Source of the DNA: Zingiber officinale
Lineage: Eukaryota; Streptophyta; Magnoliopsida; Zingiberales; Zingiberaceae
Length of the DNA stretch: 64,000 nucleotides
Assembly: GCF_018446385.1 (NCBI RefSeq)
Contig: NC_055992.1
Location: 20,988,877-21,052,876 of the forward strand
Direction of reading: 5' to 3'
In this document: piece after piece, positions 12,535 to 24,078 of the stretch
Layout: every line of letters starts with the position of its first letter
How positions within the stretch are numbered: the stretch's first letter is position 1
Notes under the pieces: model-generated
Told to the model about the DNA's origin: nothing
Databases searched by the model: none
What the model saw: only the letters and a program-made list of their open reading frames with translations
Made by a program: the position numbers and the translations under genes

Positions 12535-13346
12535 ATGAATATGACTTGATGGAAAGTAGGGTTCCAGCGAGAACATCAAGCATGATAACCCCAAAATGGT
12601 ATTCTTGCTCCCACAAACATTCTCAGTTCTTTAGCCCATGGGCCTCCACCATTTCCTCCATCAAAACTAACTTATCGATGCATCAAAATAATAGTTTTCT
12701 AAGCAAGATTTCAAAATTAATACAATGTATAATTTTTCAAATATCAATAATATGAATAGCTCCTTATCCACAATTCAAGCTTCTTCAGTTATCATGATCA
12801 TGTCCATGTCCCTAAACAATGTAAAAATTTAATGAATTTGTAAATAAGTTTAATTTTCTTAGACAAAATTTTTTACTTGTGAAGATATGAGGACCCCAAA
12901 ATTGTGATGAATGAGGACCTCCAAACTACATTTTTTAATGAAAAAATAACTATAAGATATAAATATTGATTGTGCCCAAATTCATTTTCCATATTAAAAA
13001 TTAAAAAAGAATTAGTTACCATTTAATTTGAATATTGAAAAAAATGATGATTGTGCCCAAATAGAGATGGAAATTAAGGAGATGCAGACGAATTTTGCGA
13101 TAGAATGGAATTTGAGTGTTATTGTGATGGCATATAATTCACTTCTCTTGTGTTGGTGACATCTTGTGAACTTTGTCCCTTCCTTTTGGTTCCTTTTCTA
13201 CCCAGCAAATTCAAGAAAACTACAAATTTAGTGGTCGATTAACTATATAACAATCATATGAATAAACTTTTTGAATAAATGAAAACTTACTTGAAATTTG
13301 AGCTTTTCCCTTTCCTCTTCTTTTTTTGCTCTTAGTATCTCAGTGT
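12535..13346. other. No recognisable gene
   Basis: AT-rich sequence between the 67-bp duplication and the SINE. I see no supportable coding region. The last part may be the decayed C-terminal end or 3' flank of the FAR1-like relic that continues to the right, since lysine/glutamate-rich minus-strand codons run up to the SINE insertion point. Confidence 0.35.
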
Positions 13347-13503
13347 TATGGCGCAACAGTAAAGTTGTTGCTTTATTATCAAAAGGTCACGGGTTTGAAT
13401 TCTGAAAACAGCCGCTTGCAAAAAGTAAGGTAAGGCTACGTACAATGGATCCTTCTCCGAGACCCCACATAGTGGGAGCTTCGTGCACCAGGCTGCCCTT
13501 TTT
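13347..13503 (+). mobile_element. Au-like SINE with target duplication
   Basis: A tRNA-derived head is visible: TATGGCGCAACAGTAAAG (box A region) and GGTCACGGGTTTGAATTC (box B region). The body follows with ACAGCCGCTTGCAAAAAG, GACCCCACATAGTGGGAGC and GTGCACCAGGCTGCCCTTTT, the well-known layout of the plant Au SINE. The 15-bp duplications TTAGTATCTCARTGT at 13332-13346 and 13504-13518 differ at one base. The element is about 157 bp and sits inside the FAR1-like relic. The family name is from memory of the Au consensus. Confidence 0.85.
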
Positions 13504-14763
13504 TTAGTATCTCAATGTCATGTAATATTTGCATTTGTATCTCCTTTTGCTTTATTAGTAAGTGGGTTACATATGCAGACTCCATCACTTCGAATATCAT
13601 CACACGGTGTCTCATCATCTACACTCAACTTGGAAACAAGTTCAAAGATTTCATCCTTTGCATTGTCAACCAACCTACATAATATTTTTCTCGCATCCTC
13701 ATGTGGTTTACTTAGTTGAGTTAGATCATATATTGATCTCATTATTTGGTTGACAAACACCATATCGGATACATGACCATCACTACCACCACTGTCATTT
13801 TATTAAAAATTAGAATTTCTATTTCTTTCATTCTTTATCCATCTTTTCAAAATATAATAGTTGAATAAAACTGTAGCATCCATATTGTTAAACACCATGA
13901 AAGCATGCTTACACAAAATCCTCATCATCTCAAACTTATGACAACTGTACTTTATTTCATGATTCTACTTGTTGAATATCGAATGTCTAACCTTTGAATT
14001 TTCATCATGAGATTTTACTTTGATCTTGATCCAATTCCAATCATTACCAAAACAAGATGGTGGTTCAACATATTTGCAATTTAAAGAATTAACTAATTCA
14101 ATGTCAAATAACTAGTATATGGTAATCGTATAAACATCAGCAACATAAATTAATAACGGATGTTTATTCAAAATTTGTGCACCCTTACCATGAAGACAAC
14201 GAGTATCCTCAGCCTTCTTCTTTACCCACCTATAATCTTGAATATTTGCATAATTCATCACAAATTCATACAATGAACTCATCTTATTACCTACCTTTTT
14301 CAAAATGATATTTGTAACCTCACTCCTCAATGTAGCCAAAAGTCTCGCATTAAACCTTCCATTGCTAAAAATAGTAGCCCATTTTTCTCTAAGTATGTAC
14401 ATCTCATTCAACTATTTATGACCATCCAAATTATATTTATCAATCATATATCTCCATATGACCTCAAATTCATCTTCAGATTCACAAGAAGTCATGTATT
14501 TATGCCACAAATTTTTAAAAGTTGAATCACTATTTAAACTCCCAAAGTGTGAGGAGGCATTTGATTTATATGCCATTGACATAAACAATGATGTAAATAT
14601 GGAAAAACTATTTCAATATTATTTATCATGACCTGACAGTGGTCTGAAAGAATACTTTACGGTTGTTTTTCATTCATAGAATCAAGAAATGTTTTAAACA
14701 ATCATTCAAAAGAACTTTCGATTTCATCTGACATAAAGACCAAGCCAAATAACACATTCTGCA
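13504..14763 (-). pseudogene. FAR1/MULE-like transposase relic, C-terminal half
   Basis: The minus strand reads, from 14763 leftwards, NVLFGLVFMSDE, then a CQWHIN block, then LREKWATIFSNGRFNA, SEVTN and ending near 13520 with CDD...CNPLTNKAKG. This is the order of the MULE transposase core and C-terminal part of FAR1-RELATED SEQUENCE proteins. The fragment is split from its N-terminal half by the Tat retrotransposon at 14764 and from its tail by the SINE at 13347-13503. Stops and frameshifts show it is dead. It could be a mobile MULE or a relic of a domesticated FAR1 gene; no terminal repeats were seen. Confidence 0.75.
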
Positions 14764-15546
14764 TGATCCGGTGGTAAGAGCCCGGGACCCCCTAACGAGG
14801 GGTCAACGCCACGTGGAGGTCAAAGGGCCAGGTGATCCGTCGAAGAAGGGTGAGGCGACCGGACCCATGAAAAAAGGGTAGGCCGATCGGCCTGCCCGTA
14901 AACGTCTGATAGTGAAAGACGCCCTGACAGGGGTCGGGGTTCCGACGCTCAATGAAATAGTAAATAATGACCGAGCGGAAGGCCTAAGAGAAAACAGGAC
15001 ATAATGGGCGCGCCGGCCGGCTGGCGCCGGGAATTAAGGCCGTCCGGACGACGCTCTTCGCGCCGGCTGGCCGGACGGACGTCCCAGCCGGGCGGTGGGC
15101 GAAGGATAGGAACGTCTTCTGACAGCCGTCAAGTCCTGTGGCTAAGCCATACTCTAAGTCTGACAACAAGGTGTTTTGTTGTCCCATCGAAGACGTGATT
15201 GAACTGTAGCGGTATGGTGTCAGGTAAGCTCTCTGACAAGTACATACCGAGGTATGGGCAGCGGACACGTATGCGCCTCGGTGGACGTGCATTAATTCTT
15301 TCACCGCTCTATATAAAGAGCCTCTTAATTTGCCGGAGGTACGCATTCTACAAGCTTCGGAGCCACTTTTTCCACCACTCGCTTACCTGACTTGAGCGTC
15401 GGAGGGTCGCCACCGGGAACCCCTTCCCGGCCCGACTTCTGTGCAGGTTCGCCGGAGATTCGTGCGACCAGACGGAGGCCTACACCCTCGACTAGGAGTG
15501 CGCCACGTGCCCAGCGTCCTTTGGTTCGGCGATTCGGACAGGATCA
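14764..15546 (+). repeat. 5' LTR of the Tat element
   Basis: 783 bp, from TGATCCGGTGG to GACAGGATCA. A TATA box (TATATAAAG) lies at 15310-15318, so transcription probably starts near 15340. The U5 part carries TTGAGCGTCGGAGGG, a string shared with the two older Tat relics in this window. The LTR also contains the word CCGAGCGG, frequent in the whole element. Confidence 0.92.
15310..15318 (+). promoter_or_regulatory. TATA box of the Tat 5' LTR
   Basis: TATATAAAG lies 228 bp before the LTR end, in the expected place for the U3 promoter; the 3' LTR has the same box at 25226-25234. Confidence 0.6.
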
Positions 15547-15548
15547 AT

Positions 15549-15568
15549 TTGGCGCCGTCTGTGGGAAC
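15549..15568 (+). other. Primer-binding site of the Tat element
   Basis: TTGGCGCCGTCTGTGGGAAC begins two bases after the LTR. TGGCGCC is complementary to a tRNA 3' end with GGCGCCA. I did not assign the tRNA. Decayed forms of the same site follow the LTRs of the two other Tat relics (about 37189 and 53344). Confidence 0.75.
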
Positions 15569-15591
15569 GCTCCTGCATCCGATCGGCAGCC

Positions 15592-16620
15592 ATGGACGAG
15601 GCTGGACGACAACACGTGGTGACGCTCTCGAATGAGGAACTTGACGCTCTGATCGAGATAAGGGCCGCCAAGATCGTGGAGCAAAAACAAAAAGCCACAG
15701 CCGAACGGCCGGAGCAGCAAGCAACATCGGCGTCTGGTGGTCGAGCGGAAGCACCACCGAACACCGTTGCATTTCATCGAGCTCTATTCCGCACCCCTGA
15801 AGCTGCACCAGCTCATAGGGATAGGGGATCTTCTTCGGAGGAAATGCCTAGGCGAGATGACAGAAAGGGGAAAGCCTCCCGAGCTGACGCATCGCCCGAG
15901 CGGATCAATCGCCAATTTTCGGAGGTTATTCTACGAGACCCTCTGCCAAAGCACTACGCGCCTCCGACGATCGGCGAGTACAATGGGACAACCGACCCAG
16001 ATGATCATCTAGGTAAGTTCGATAACACAACTACTCTCCATCAATACACAGATGGAGTAAAGTGCCGAGTTTTTCTTACCACTCTCTCGGGATCGGCTCA
16101 ACAGTGGTTTCGGAGATTGTCGGACGGATCCATCACGAGCTTCAAAGATTTCCGAACGGCCTTCCTCCACCATTTTGCGAGCAGTCGACGCTACCAGAAA
16201 ACGAGCATGAGCCTGTTCGCCATCAAGCAAGAAGCCCGTGAATCGCTTCGAGCTTACATCCAGTGGTTCAACCAAGTGGCGATGGACATTCCAATGGCCA
16301 CCTCGGAAACCATGATGAATGCCTTCACACAAGGCCTGGTGGATGGGGATTTCTTCCGATCGCTCATCCGAAAGCCGCCCCGAGACTATGATCACATGCT
16401 ACACCGGGCAAACGAATACATCAACGTGGAAGAGGCACAGGCGGCTAGGAAAAAAGAAACTCCAACCGAGCGGGCTCCTCCAGCCGAGCGGAAACAGCAC
16501 GTCGTTCATCAGCCGCCCAGGGGACCAAGGGCCGAAGTAATCCGATCCCCCCATGCCAGGTCCCACGTGCAAGAGGTAGCCACCGCCCGACCCAAGCCAA
16601 AAAGAAATGGACCCCGATAT
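15592..16620 (+). pseudogene. gag: Tat gag, N-terminal and capsid part
   Basis: The ORF starts MDEAGRQHVV. After a low-complexity N-terminus comes the Retrotrans_gag domain, residues about 112-280, with DPLPKHY, GSAQQWFRRL, FKDFRTAFLHHF and FTQGLVDGDFF. This protein would form the particle that packages element RNA. The frame stays open to 17091, but after about 16615 the true product continues in another frame, where a knuckle-like C-x2-H...H-x4-C region (CSFHRTDTHNTRDC) is read. There is therefore a frameshift near 16610-16625. The start is the first ATG after the primer site. Confidence 0.85.
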
Positions 16621-17850
16621 TTTGCTCCTTCCACCGAACGGATACGCACAACACAAGGGATTGTCGAAGTCTTCCCTTCGTGGCTCATCCTGCGCCCCGG
16701 AATGCCGGACGACGGTCTCCCTCAGTCGACAGGAAACGGAGAACTCATGACGCCGATCGGACGCGAGCTGATAGGCCACAGCAACAGACTCCCGATCGGC
16801 ATCGTTCCCCAAGGAAGGAGAATCGCCGAGCGTCTAGAGAACGGTCTCGACCATCCGCTCGGGAAGAGGAAAATAGAAGCAATACTTCCCGAGGCGAGAT
16901 CAACGTTATTGCTGGCGGGCCGACCGGAGGAGACTCCAACCGAGCTAGAAAGGCGAGCGTCCGGCAGCTCCAGATTCATGCGGTCGGCTGTAGCCAAGAA
17001 CGAGCGGAAGGACCCGAAATTAGTTTCGGGCCCGGGGACTTGGAAGGAGTTGAAGTACCCCATGACGATGCTCTGCTCATCAAAGCGGTAATAGCCAATT
17101 ACACTATTCACCGCGTATTTGTTGACACAGGGAGCTCAGTCAACATCATATTCAAGAAGGCGTTCGATCAGTTGCAAATTGATCGAGCCGAGCTGTTACC
17201 CATGACAACTCCGCTCTATGGGTTCACTGGTAACGAAGTTCAGCCGGTCGGACATATCCGGCTGGCTACCTCGCTGGGAGAAGAGTCGCTCAGGAGAACA
17301 AGAACAACAAACTTCGTGGTAGTCGACTCTCCCTCTTCCTACAATGTCATTTTGGGACGACCGGCGCTCAGCGAATTCCGAGCGGTCGTCTCAACCTTCC
17401 ATCAGAAGATCAAGCTCCCCGTGGAGGACAAAGTGGGAGAGGTACGGGGAGATCAACTGGCAGCTCGGCAATGCTACATCGAGATGGTCCGAGCAGAAGC
17501 CAATTCCGCTCGTAAGGCGCCCCGGATTGAGGTAAACGCCATCACCGAAAAGCCACCCTCTTTAATTTATGAAGAAAAAGAGGAAGTGCAGATTCACCCA
17601 AACCGATCGGATGCCACGACTTTTATTGCGTCCGATCTGGAGGAGAAACAGAAAGATAAGCTGATCCAATGCCTCCGAAGAAATCATGATGTCTTTATCT
17701 GGTCGACACATGAGCTGCCCGGAATTTCGCCGAGCATAGCGCAGCATGAGTTGCATGTCCGACCGGACGCTCGGCCAGTGAAGCAAAGAAAAAGGGACTT
17801 CAGCGCCGAGCAGAATGCCATCATCCGGGCAGAGGTGGAAAAGCTTTTAA
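16621..17850 (+). pseudogene. Tat gag C-terminus and aspartic protease
   Basis: In this frame a basic, Arg-rich linker leads to the protease. The active site is VDTGSS with its Asp codon at 17124, followed by the flap region and VILGRPALSEF. The frame runs open to 17891, but the N-terminus of reverse transcriptase changes frame near 17850 within a run of A and G, which indicates a 1-base deletion. The protease would cleave the gag-pol polyprotein. A GPEISFGP segment before the protease is typical of this lineage in plants. Confidence 0.8.
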
Positions 17851-19384
17851 AGCCGGCCATATACGCGAGGTGCAGTTCCCGAGCTGGCTAGCTAACGTAG
17901 TGTTAGTCTCCAAGCCAGGCAACAAGTGGAGAGTGTGCATTGATTTTCAGGATCTCAACAAAGCTTGCCCGAAAGATTTTTATCCTCTGCCCCGGATAGA
18001 TCAGCTGGTGGACTCTACGGCCGGCTGCGAATTAATCTGTATGCTCGACGCCTACCAGGGCTATCACCAAGTGCCGCTCGCCCGTGAAGACCAAGAAAAG
18101 GTTAGCTTCGTGACGGCCGACGGTACTTATTGCTATAATGTAATGCCGTTCGGATTGAAGAATGCGGGGGCCACATACCAGCGCTTGATGAATAAAGTAT
18201 TCAGAGAGCAGATAGAGCAGAATCTAGAAGTTTATGTGGACGACATTCTCATTAAGTCCGGCCGAGCGGCCGATCTCTTCAAAGACATAGAGGAAACCTT
18301 CCGAATGCTGCGCAAATATGGAGTCAAGCTAAATCCCCAGAAGTGTCTGTTTGGAGCAAAAGAAGGGCGCTTTCTGGGGTACATAGTGACCGAGCGGGGA
18401 ATCGAAGCAAATCCCAGCAAGGTGAAAGCTCTACAAGATATGCCGCCTCCAAGAAATACAAGGGAAGTGCAGCGTTTGACCGGTCGGATCACCGCTCTAT
18501 CCCGGTTCATCTCCAAAACCGCCGACCGGAGCCTTCCTTTTTCCAAGATCTTACGCAAAGCTACAAAATGCTACTGGGACGAAGAATGCGACCGGGCGTT
18601 CGAAGATTTGAAGGCATTTCTGAACTCTCTCCCGGTATTAGCCAAGCCGACTGCGGGTGAGCCACTTCATATGTACTTGTCTTCAACCGAGCATGCAATC
18701 GACTCAGCTTTAGTGAGGTCGAGCGGAGAAGAGCCTGTATATTTCCTTAGTCACATTTTAAAAGATGCTGAATCTCGCTACACTGGGCTCGAGAAGCTGG
18801 CTTTCGCTTTGGTCCTGGCCGCTCGACGCCTTCGTCCATACTTCCTGGCGCATACGATCATTGTCAAAACTAATAGCCCGCTCGGACGTGTCCTACTAAA
18901 TCCAGAGGCATCCGGACGGCTCATCAAATGGACGACGGAATTAAGTGAGTTCGACATCCAATATCGGCCCCGCTCGGCGATCAAAGCGCAATCCTTGGCC
19001 GATTTCGTGACTGAGGTGCAAAGGTCGGAGCCGGAAGCTATGTGGAGAATATATGTGGATGGGTCGTCCACTCGGCTCGGAAGCGGGATTGGAATATTGT
19101 TGCTCTCCCCTCAAGAAGAAAAGATGCACTTATCCGTCCAGCTGGATTATAAAGCTACCAACAATGAAGCAGAATATGAGACCCTCATAGCTGGCTTGCA
19201 GGCTACCCGGCATGTGGGAGCAGGTCGGGTAACGCTTCATTCGGATTCGCAGTTGGCCGCTCAACAGCTCTCTGGTACCTTCGAAATTAATAATGCTCGC
19301 CTCAAGCTCTACGCTGAAGCCTTCGAAAAGCTCAAAGCCGATTTTAGAGAAGTTATTGTTCAGAAGATACCCAGAGCAAAAAAT
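17851..19384 (+). pseudogene. Tat reverse transcriptase and dual RNase H
   Basis: The RT core shows WRVCIDFQDLNKACPKD, CMLDAYQGYHQ, MPFGLKNAGATYQ and the catalytic YVDD at 18233-18244. The first RNase H follows (YWDEECDRAFEDLK onwards) but reads YLSSTEHAID where a catalytic Asp would be expected. A second RNase H carries IYVDGSS, NNEAEYE and HSDSQ, so its acidic residues are present. Loss of the first active site plus gain of a second RNase H is known for the Tat lineage. The frame is intact until a TAA at 19385, where integrase coding simply continues in the same frame. Confidence 0.9.
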
Positions 19385-19387
19385 TAA

Positions 19388-20737
19388 GCGGTCGATGAGT
19401 TAGCCAAGCTTGCGAGCTCAATAACGCCGATCGTCATTCAGCAGCCAATTGAAAAAGTATTGTTGGTGGCGCATGTCGACCGGATGGCAGGCCTCACGAT
19501 TCAGAGCGACTGGAGAACACCCATCATATAGTTCCTCCGCTCGGGCGCCACACCATCCAATGAGTATGAAGCCCAACTACTAAGGAGAAAAGCCGGTCGG
19601 TTCACACTCATCGGCGATCAGCTTTACAAAAAGGCTTTCTCACGCCCGTTGTTGAAATGCGTGAGCTCGGAGGACTTGGCTTACATCCTCCAAGAAGTAC
19701 ATCAAGGATCGTGCGGAGGGCATCCGGGAGGACGATCGTTGGCCAAGAAGATCCTCCTGGCCGGGTACTTTTGGCCGACTTTATAAGCAGACGCCGCTCG
19801 GACCGTGTCGACGTGTCTTTCATGTCAGAAGTACCATAACTTCAACCATTGACCGGCAGAGGAAATGAAGGCATCTACAGTCTCGTGCCCGTTAGACCAG
19901 TGGGGAATGGATATCGTTGGTCCATTTCCTATGGCGACCGGACAGCGGAAATTTCTACTAGTGGCGGTAGATTATTTTTCCAAGTGGGTGGAGGCCGAGC
20001 CGCTAGCCAGGATCACCGAATAAATGGTCAAAAAGTTCATATGGCAACACATCATTTGTCGGTTCGGCATCCCTCGCCGACTGATTTCCGACAACGGACG
20101 GCAATTCACAGGGAAGGTGCTGGAGGATTGGTGCAAGAGCTACGGCATCGAGCAACACTTCACGTCCGTGGCTTATCCCCAAAGCAACGGTCAAGCCGAA
20201 GTAGCCAATCGGGAAATTCTTCGTATTCTGCGCGCTCGGCTCGATCATTTGGGAGGAAGTTGGCCGGATGAAGTGCCGGGCGTCTTGTGGGCCATCCGGA
20301 CGACTCCGAAGGAAGGGACGGGCATCACACCATTCCATTTGGTGTATGGTGGCGAGGCAGTTATTCCGGTTGAAGTCGGCGTCGAGTCCGTCCGGATTCA
20401 GAGTTATGATGATGGCAACGCCGAACGGAGGAACATGGAGCTGGATTTGGTCGACGAGGAGCGAGCCAAGGCGTCCGTTCGGCTTATGGCGTACCGGCAA
20501 CGGATGAAGCAAAATTACAACCGCCGTGTAATCCCCAGATCATTCCAGGTCGGCGATCTTGTCTGGAAGAAAGTCAAGCCGGTCGGCGATGTCGGCAAGT
20601 TAAAAGCTCCCTGGGTGGGTCCCTTCAAGGTTATTGTGAAGCTCCGATCAAGAGCATACTATTTGGAGGATGAAGACGGGCGGCAGCTGGATCGACCGTG
20701 GAGTGCGAATCATCTCCAGCCTTATCGAGCGGGGTGA
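19388..20737 (+). pseudogene. Tat integrase, interrupted by stop codons
   Basis: The frame is the same as RT and carries a zinc-binding HHCC-type segment (VHQGSCGGHPG, then CLSCQKYHNF). The catalytic core has DIVGPF, SDNGRQFTG and GQAEVANREI, giving the D, D, E triad. A C-terminal domain follows with GDLVWKKVKPVG and NHLQPYRAG. Stops at 19529, 19784, 19850 and 20021, with 19385 just before, kill it. Each is most simply explained by a C-to-T change in a CAA, CAG or CGA codon. The last 237 codons are open. Confidence 0.88.
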
Positions 20738-20862
20738 AAGGTGCACGAATGTCAATCATTTTTGTATATGTTAGTCGTCCATGTCCTTGTAATGCAGGAA
20801 GCAAAATTAATGCAAAGGATGGCCAATGGATTCGCCGATCGACAGCGTCAAAATTAACCTTG

Positions 20863-21438
20863 AAGACCGTCGAGCACCGACGTTAAGTATCGAGAGATGA
20901 GCCGGCGTCTATAAACGTCTGAGCGGAAGACCGTCGAGCTCCGACGTTAAATATCGAGAGACGAGCCGGCGTCTATAAACATCTGAGCGGAAGACCGTCG
21001 AGCTCCGACGTTAAATATCGAGAGACGAGCCGGCGTCTATAAACGTCCGAGCGGAAGACCGTCGAGCTCCGACGTTAAATATCGAGAGACGAGCCGGCGT
21101 CTATAAACGTCCGAGCGGAAGACCGTCGAGCTCCGACATTAAATATCGAGAGACGAGCCGGCGTCTATAAACATCCGAGCGGAAGACCGTCGAGCTCCGA
21201 CGTTAAATATCGAGAGACGAGCCGGCGTCTATAAACATCCGAGCGGAAGACCGTCGAGCTCCGACGTTAAATATCGAGAGACGAGCCGGCGTCTATAAAC
21301 GTCCGAGCGGAAGACCGTCGAGCTCCGACGTTAAATATCGAGAGACGAGCCGGCGTCTATAAACGTCCGAGCGGAAGACCGTCGAGCTCCGACGTTAAAT
21401 ATCGAGAGACGAGCCGGCGTCTATAAACGTCCGAGCGG
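20863..21438 (+). repeat. Tandem array of nine 64-bp units
   Basis: Nine head-to-tail units of exactly 64 bp fill 576 bp, each starting AAGACCGTCGAGCTCCGACG and ending GTCCGAGCGG. Most copies differ at only a few positions; the first is the most divergent. The array lies between integrase and the convergent antisense gene, where Tat-lineage elements often carry tandem repeats. Such arrays can seed satellite DNA. Confidence 0.95.
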
Positions 21439-21854
21439 ATAGCCATTCACATGATACTATCGACGATAGCTTGGTCGTTAAGACCAACATATGGTTGAGC
21501 GGCTCGCTTATCCAATGTGTACGGAAAACCCCTTTGGGGGTAAGGCACAGAGCAAAAGTTGGTCAGTAGAAATTAAAAGATATTAGCGTGTAAACGCCGA
21601 GCGGCTTCGTTAGAACGCCGAGCGGCTGCTCAGTCGCATGATAAAAGACATTAAAAACAATCGACTTGTCTGGTAGAGCGTGGTGCCAAACGGAAGAGTT
21701 TTAAAGAACACTTCAGTCATGACGAGAGAAAAATTCTTTGCCAAAACAGAAGTTGAAGGAACAGAAAAGATTATCTATTATACACTGGGTGAACCAAAAA
21801 AGTTGGGCCGAACGGCTGGAATACAAAAAAGTTCATACACAGAAAAAACGCGTA
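21439..21854. other. Tat spacer between the array and the antisense gene
   Basis: No credible coding frame on the plus strand. The stretch contains several CCGAGCGG words and would be the 3' UTR of both the sense gag-pol transcript and the antisense transcript. Confidence 0.4.
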
Positions 21855-24078
21855 TCACGCGTCAAAGTCAAAAAGAGTGTCGGGGATGGCGCCCATCACG
21901 GTCGCGAGGTCCTCGGGGGGGATGGCCAGCTCGGCGGGCAGGTGGCCCTTGGTCTTCAGGTAATCCACCGCCGCCTTGATCACTTCTTCGAAAGTGAGGG
22001 ATATCTTGTCGGTAAACTTCTCTCCGAAATCTTCCGAGCGGAGATACGCCTTCCTCACTTCGTCAGAACGGGCCGACTCCCCCTCTTGATATTCTTTGAG
22101 CGCGGCGTGGGCAGCGTCGCTGGCGGCTTGGAGATCCTTCAAGTCTCCATCAAATCTTTGGAGATCGGCCGAGCGGCTCTCCTTCTCGGTAGCCAGCAGA
22201 GCATCCAGATCCTTGATGCGTTGCTCCAGCCCTCGGATCTCCACCTTCATCCGGTCCATATCATCGATGGCCTGGAGCTTCCGGGTGGTCGCCGTCTTGA
22301 TCTCCTTATCTCGTTGCTTGATCATCGCCTCAAGCCGAACGACCTTGCTCGCCAGATCGGAAGCCCTTTTCCGTTCGGCTTCCAGTGATTTTTTGGCCTT
22401 CTCCAGAGCGGCCGTCGATTGTTGGTTGTCCCCGGCGGCTTTAAGTTTTCTCAGTTCGTCCTCCAGCTCGGCCAACCGATTGCTAATGGCAATCTGCTCC
22501 ACCCAGTTCTACGAGCAAAGGTGAATAGGTTAAAAACTTAATTCAACTACACGAATAAAGAAGAAGAGCATACCCCGGTGGCCTGTTGGAGGTTGCTGTC
22601 GCCGAGCTGCCCAGGAGTCATCGCTTTTATGCGACGCCGAGCGTCCTCCCAAGCTTGTGCAAGGCTCGTCAAAGTGATCTGCTGCTCGGGGACCACTGGC
22701 CGATCAGTAGCAGCCATGTATTTCTCTGAGGGGAGGCGCAGAACGGTCTTAATTAAATTCGAGCCGCTCGGCTCGCTCTGAGAGGCATCGGCCTTATCGG
22801 TGGACGAGGAGGGAAGGTCGCCCAAACGCCTGATACGGCGCAGAGTTCTAGAAGGGCTGGATGGTGGCACCTCAGAGCTGGGCCTCGGAGAGCCATGTGG
22901 GGTCGGAGTACTCTCGAGGGAAACCGTCCCGGACAACATCGTAGCATCCGCGCCCCGCTCGGCCGGTGGCTCATCAAGTGGAGTGGAGGCAGACGCAGAT
23001 TCCGGTCGGCGGCGCTTCCGAGTGACTAGCAGAACATCGTCGGCCGAGCGGCCCTCCACCTCGGCTTGGGTAGGAGGTTCTGTGTCGCCCGCTGCCTCCT
23101 CATGGGAGGTAGTAGCTGCTACGGCTTCAGGGCATTCTGAGTCCCCTCACTTGCTTTGCCGGTCGGATCAGCTAGACCAAGTCCCCGCTCGGCGACCTCT
23201 TTGTTCGTCACTGCCTCAATCTGAGCGGCTTTCAATTTGAGCTTTTCAGTCGCCTTAGCGCGCCACATGACTTCAGCTGCAGAAGCAAAAAATAAATCAG
23301 TTAGAACAAAACAAACGGGAAGATAAGGGAACTTACTCATACTACAGGGCAGATCGGCTGTGGTAGAGGACAAGCCAAATAGGTGCATTACTCCCGGAAG
23401 GAGCAGCTTGTCAATATGATAACGCTGACCAACCAGTCGTTCAGCTGCATGAAGGTAGGCCGCGTCACCTCTAAATTTGCCGAGCTCCGGCTGCGCTGGC
23501 ATCGCCGTCTGCCACTTGGTACAAAAAGTTGGCCGCTCGGGAAAACGTATATAGAAAAAGTGCTCCTTCCAATGTTTGTTGGAGCTCGGCATGCCATCGA
23601 AGAGGACGAAACCTATCCTAGATTGAAAAACAAAAGTTCCCCACTCGGCCTGCTTGGGATAGTAGAAGTAGTGGAAAATTTTTGGGTCTAAGGGGATGCC
23701 GTTCAGTTTGAACAAAACTATTACTCCGCTCAACAGCCTAATAGAGTTGGGAACTACCTGGCCGAGCGGAATGAGGAAGTAATTGCAGACTTGCAGGAAA
23801 AATTTATGGGGTGGGAAGCGTAGTCCGGCCAGAAATTGATCTCGGAAAAAAAGAACTGTGCCGATCGGCGGTTCATGAGGCCGATCGGCCGGTATGGCTA
23901 ATACTATTTGGTGGTCAGAAGGAATGTCGTAAGTCCGAGCGAGACGCAACGCGTCCTCCTCGTCAAAACGGCTTTCCATGGTCGAGTACCATAGACCCGG
24001 AGCACCGCCGGTCGACTGCGAGGTGCTAGTCATGGTCGAAAGACAAGAATGCGGGACAAAAAGGGAAGGTTCAAGCAA
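21855..24078 (-). CDS. Antisense accessory gene of the Tat element (Transposase_28-like plus coiled coil)
   Basis: Three exons are inferred: 24078 (or the ATG at 24033) to 23337, 23276-22574 and 22508-21855. The introns are 60 and 65 bp with GTAAGT..CTGCAG and GTATGC..CGTAG borders. The N-terminal part has LRFPPHKFF, then VPNSIRLLSG, then a FKLNGIPLDP-type block, which fits the family called putative gypsy-type transposon (PF04195). The middle is Ser/Pro/Glu-rich with a basic RKRRR stretch. The C-terminus is a long coiled coil (LAELEDELRKLKAAGD onwards) ending LFDFDA. A frameshift near 23130-23145 breaks the middle, so this copy is probably dead. Additional ORFs on either strand are known in Tat elements; their role is unknown. 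Transcription would run toward the 64-bp array and converge with gag-pol. Confidence 0.65.

Noticed and set aside
15383..15808. Long minus-strand open frames over the Tat LTR and gag start
   Set aside because: They are shadows of GC-rich sequence; no domain, and they cross the LTR border and primer site.
16621..17091. Gag reading in the first frame to its stop at 17091
   Set aside because: After about 16620 this frame has no family resemblance, while another frame carries the Cys/His knuckle-like segment, the linker and the protease; the tail is a frameshift artefact.
21738..22524. Plus-strand frames opposite the antisense gene
   Set aside because: The minus-strand reading has a coherent coiled coil, splice signals and domain order; the plus-strand reading is compositionally biased with no domain.
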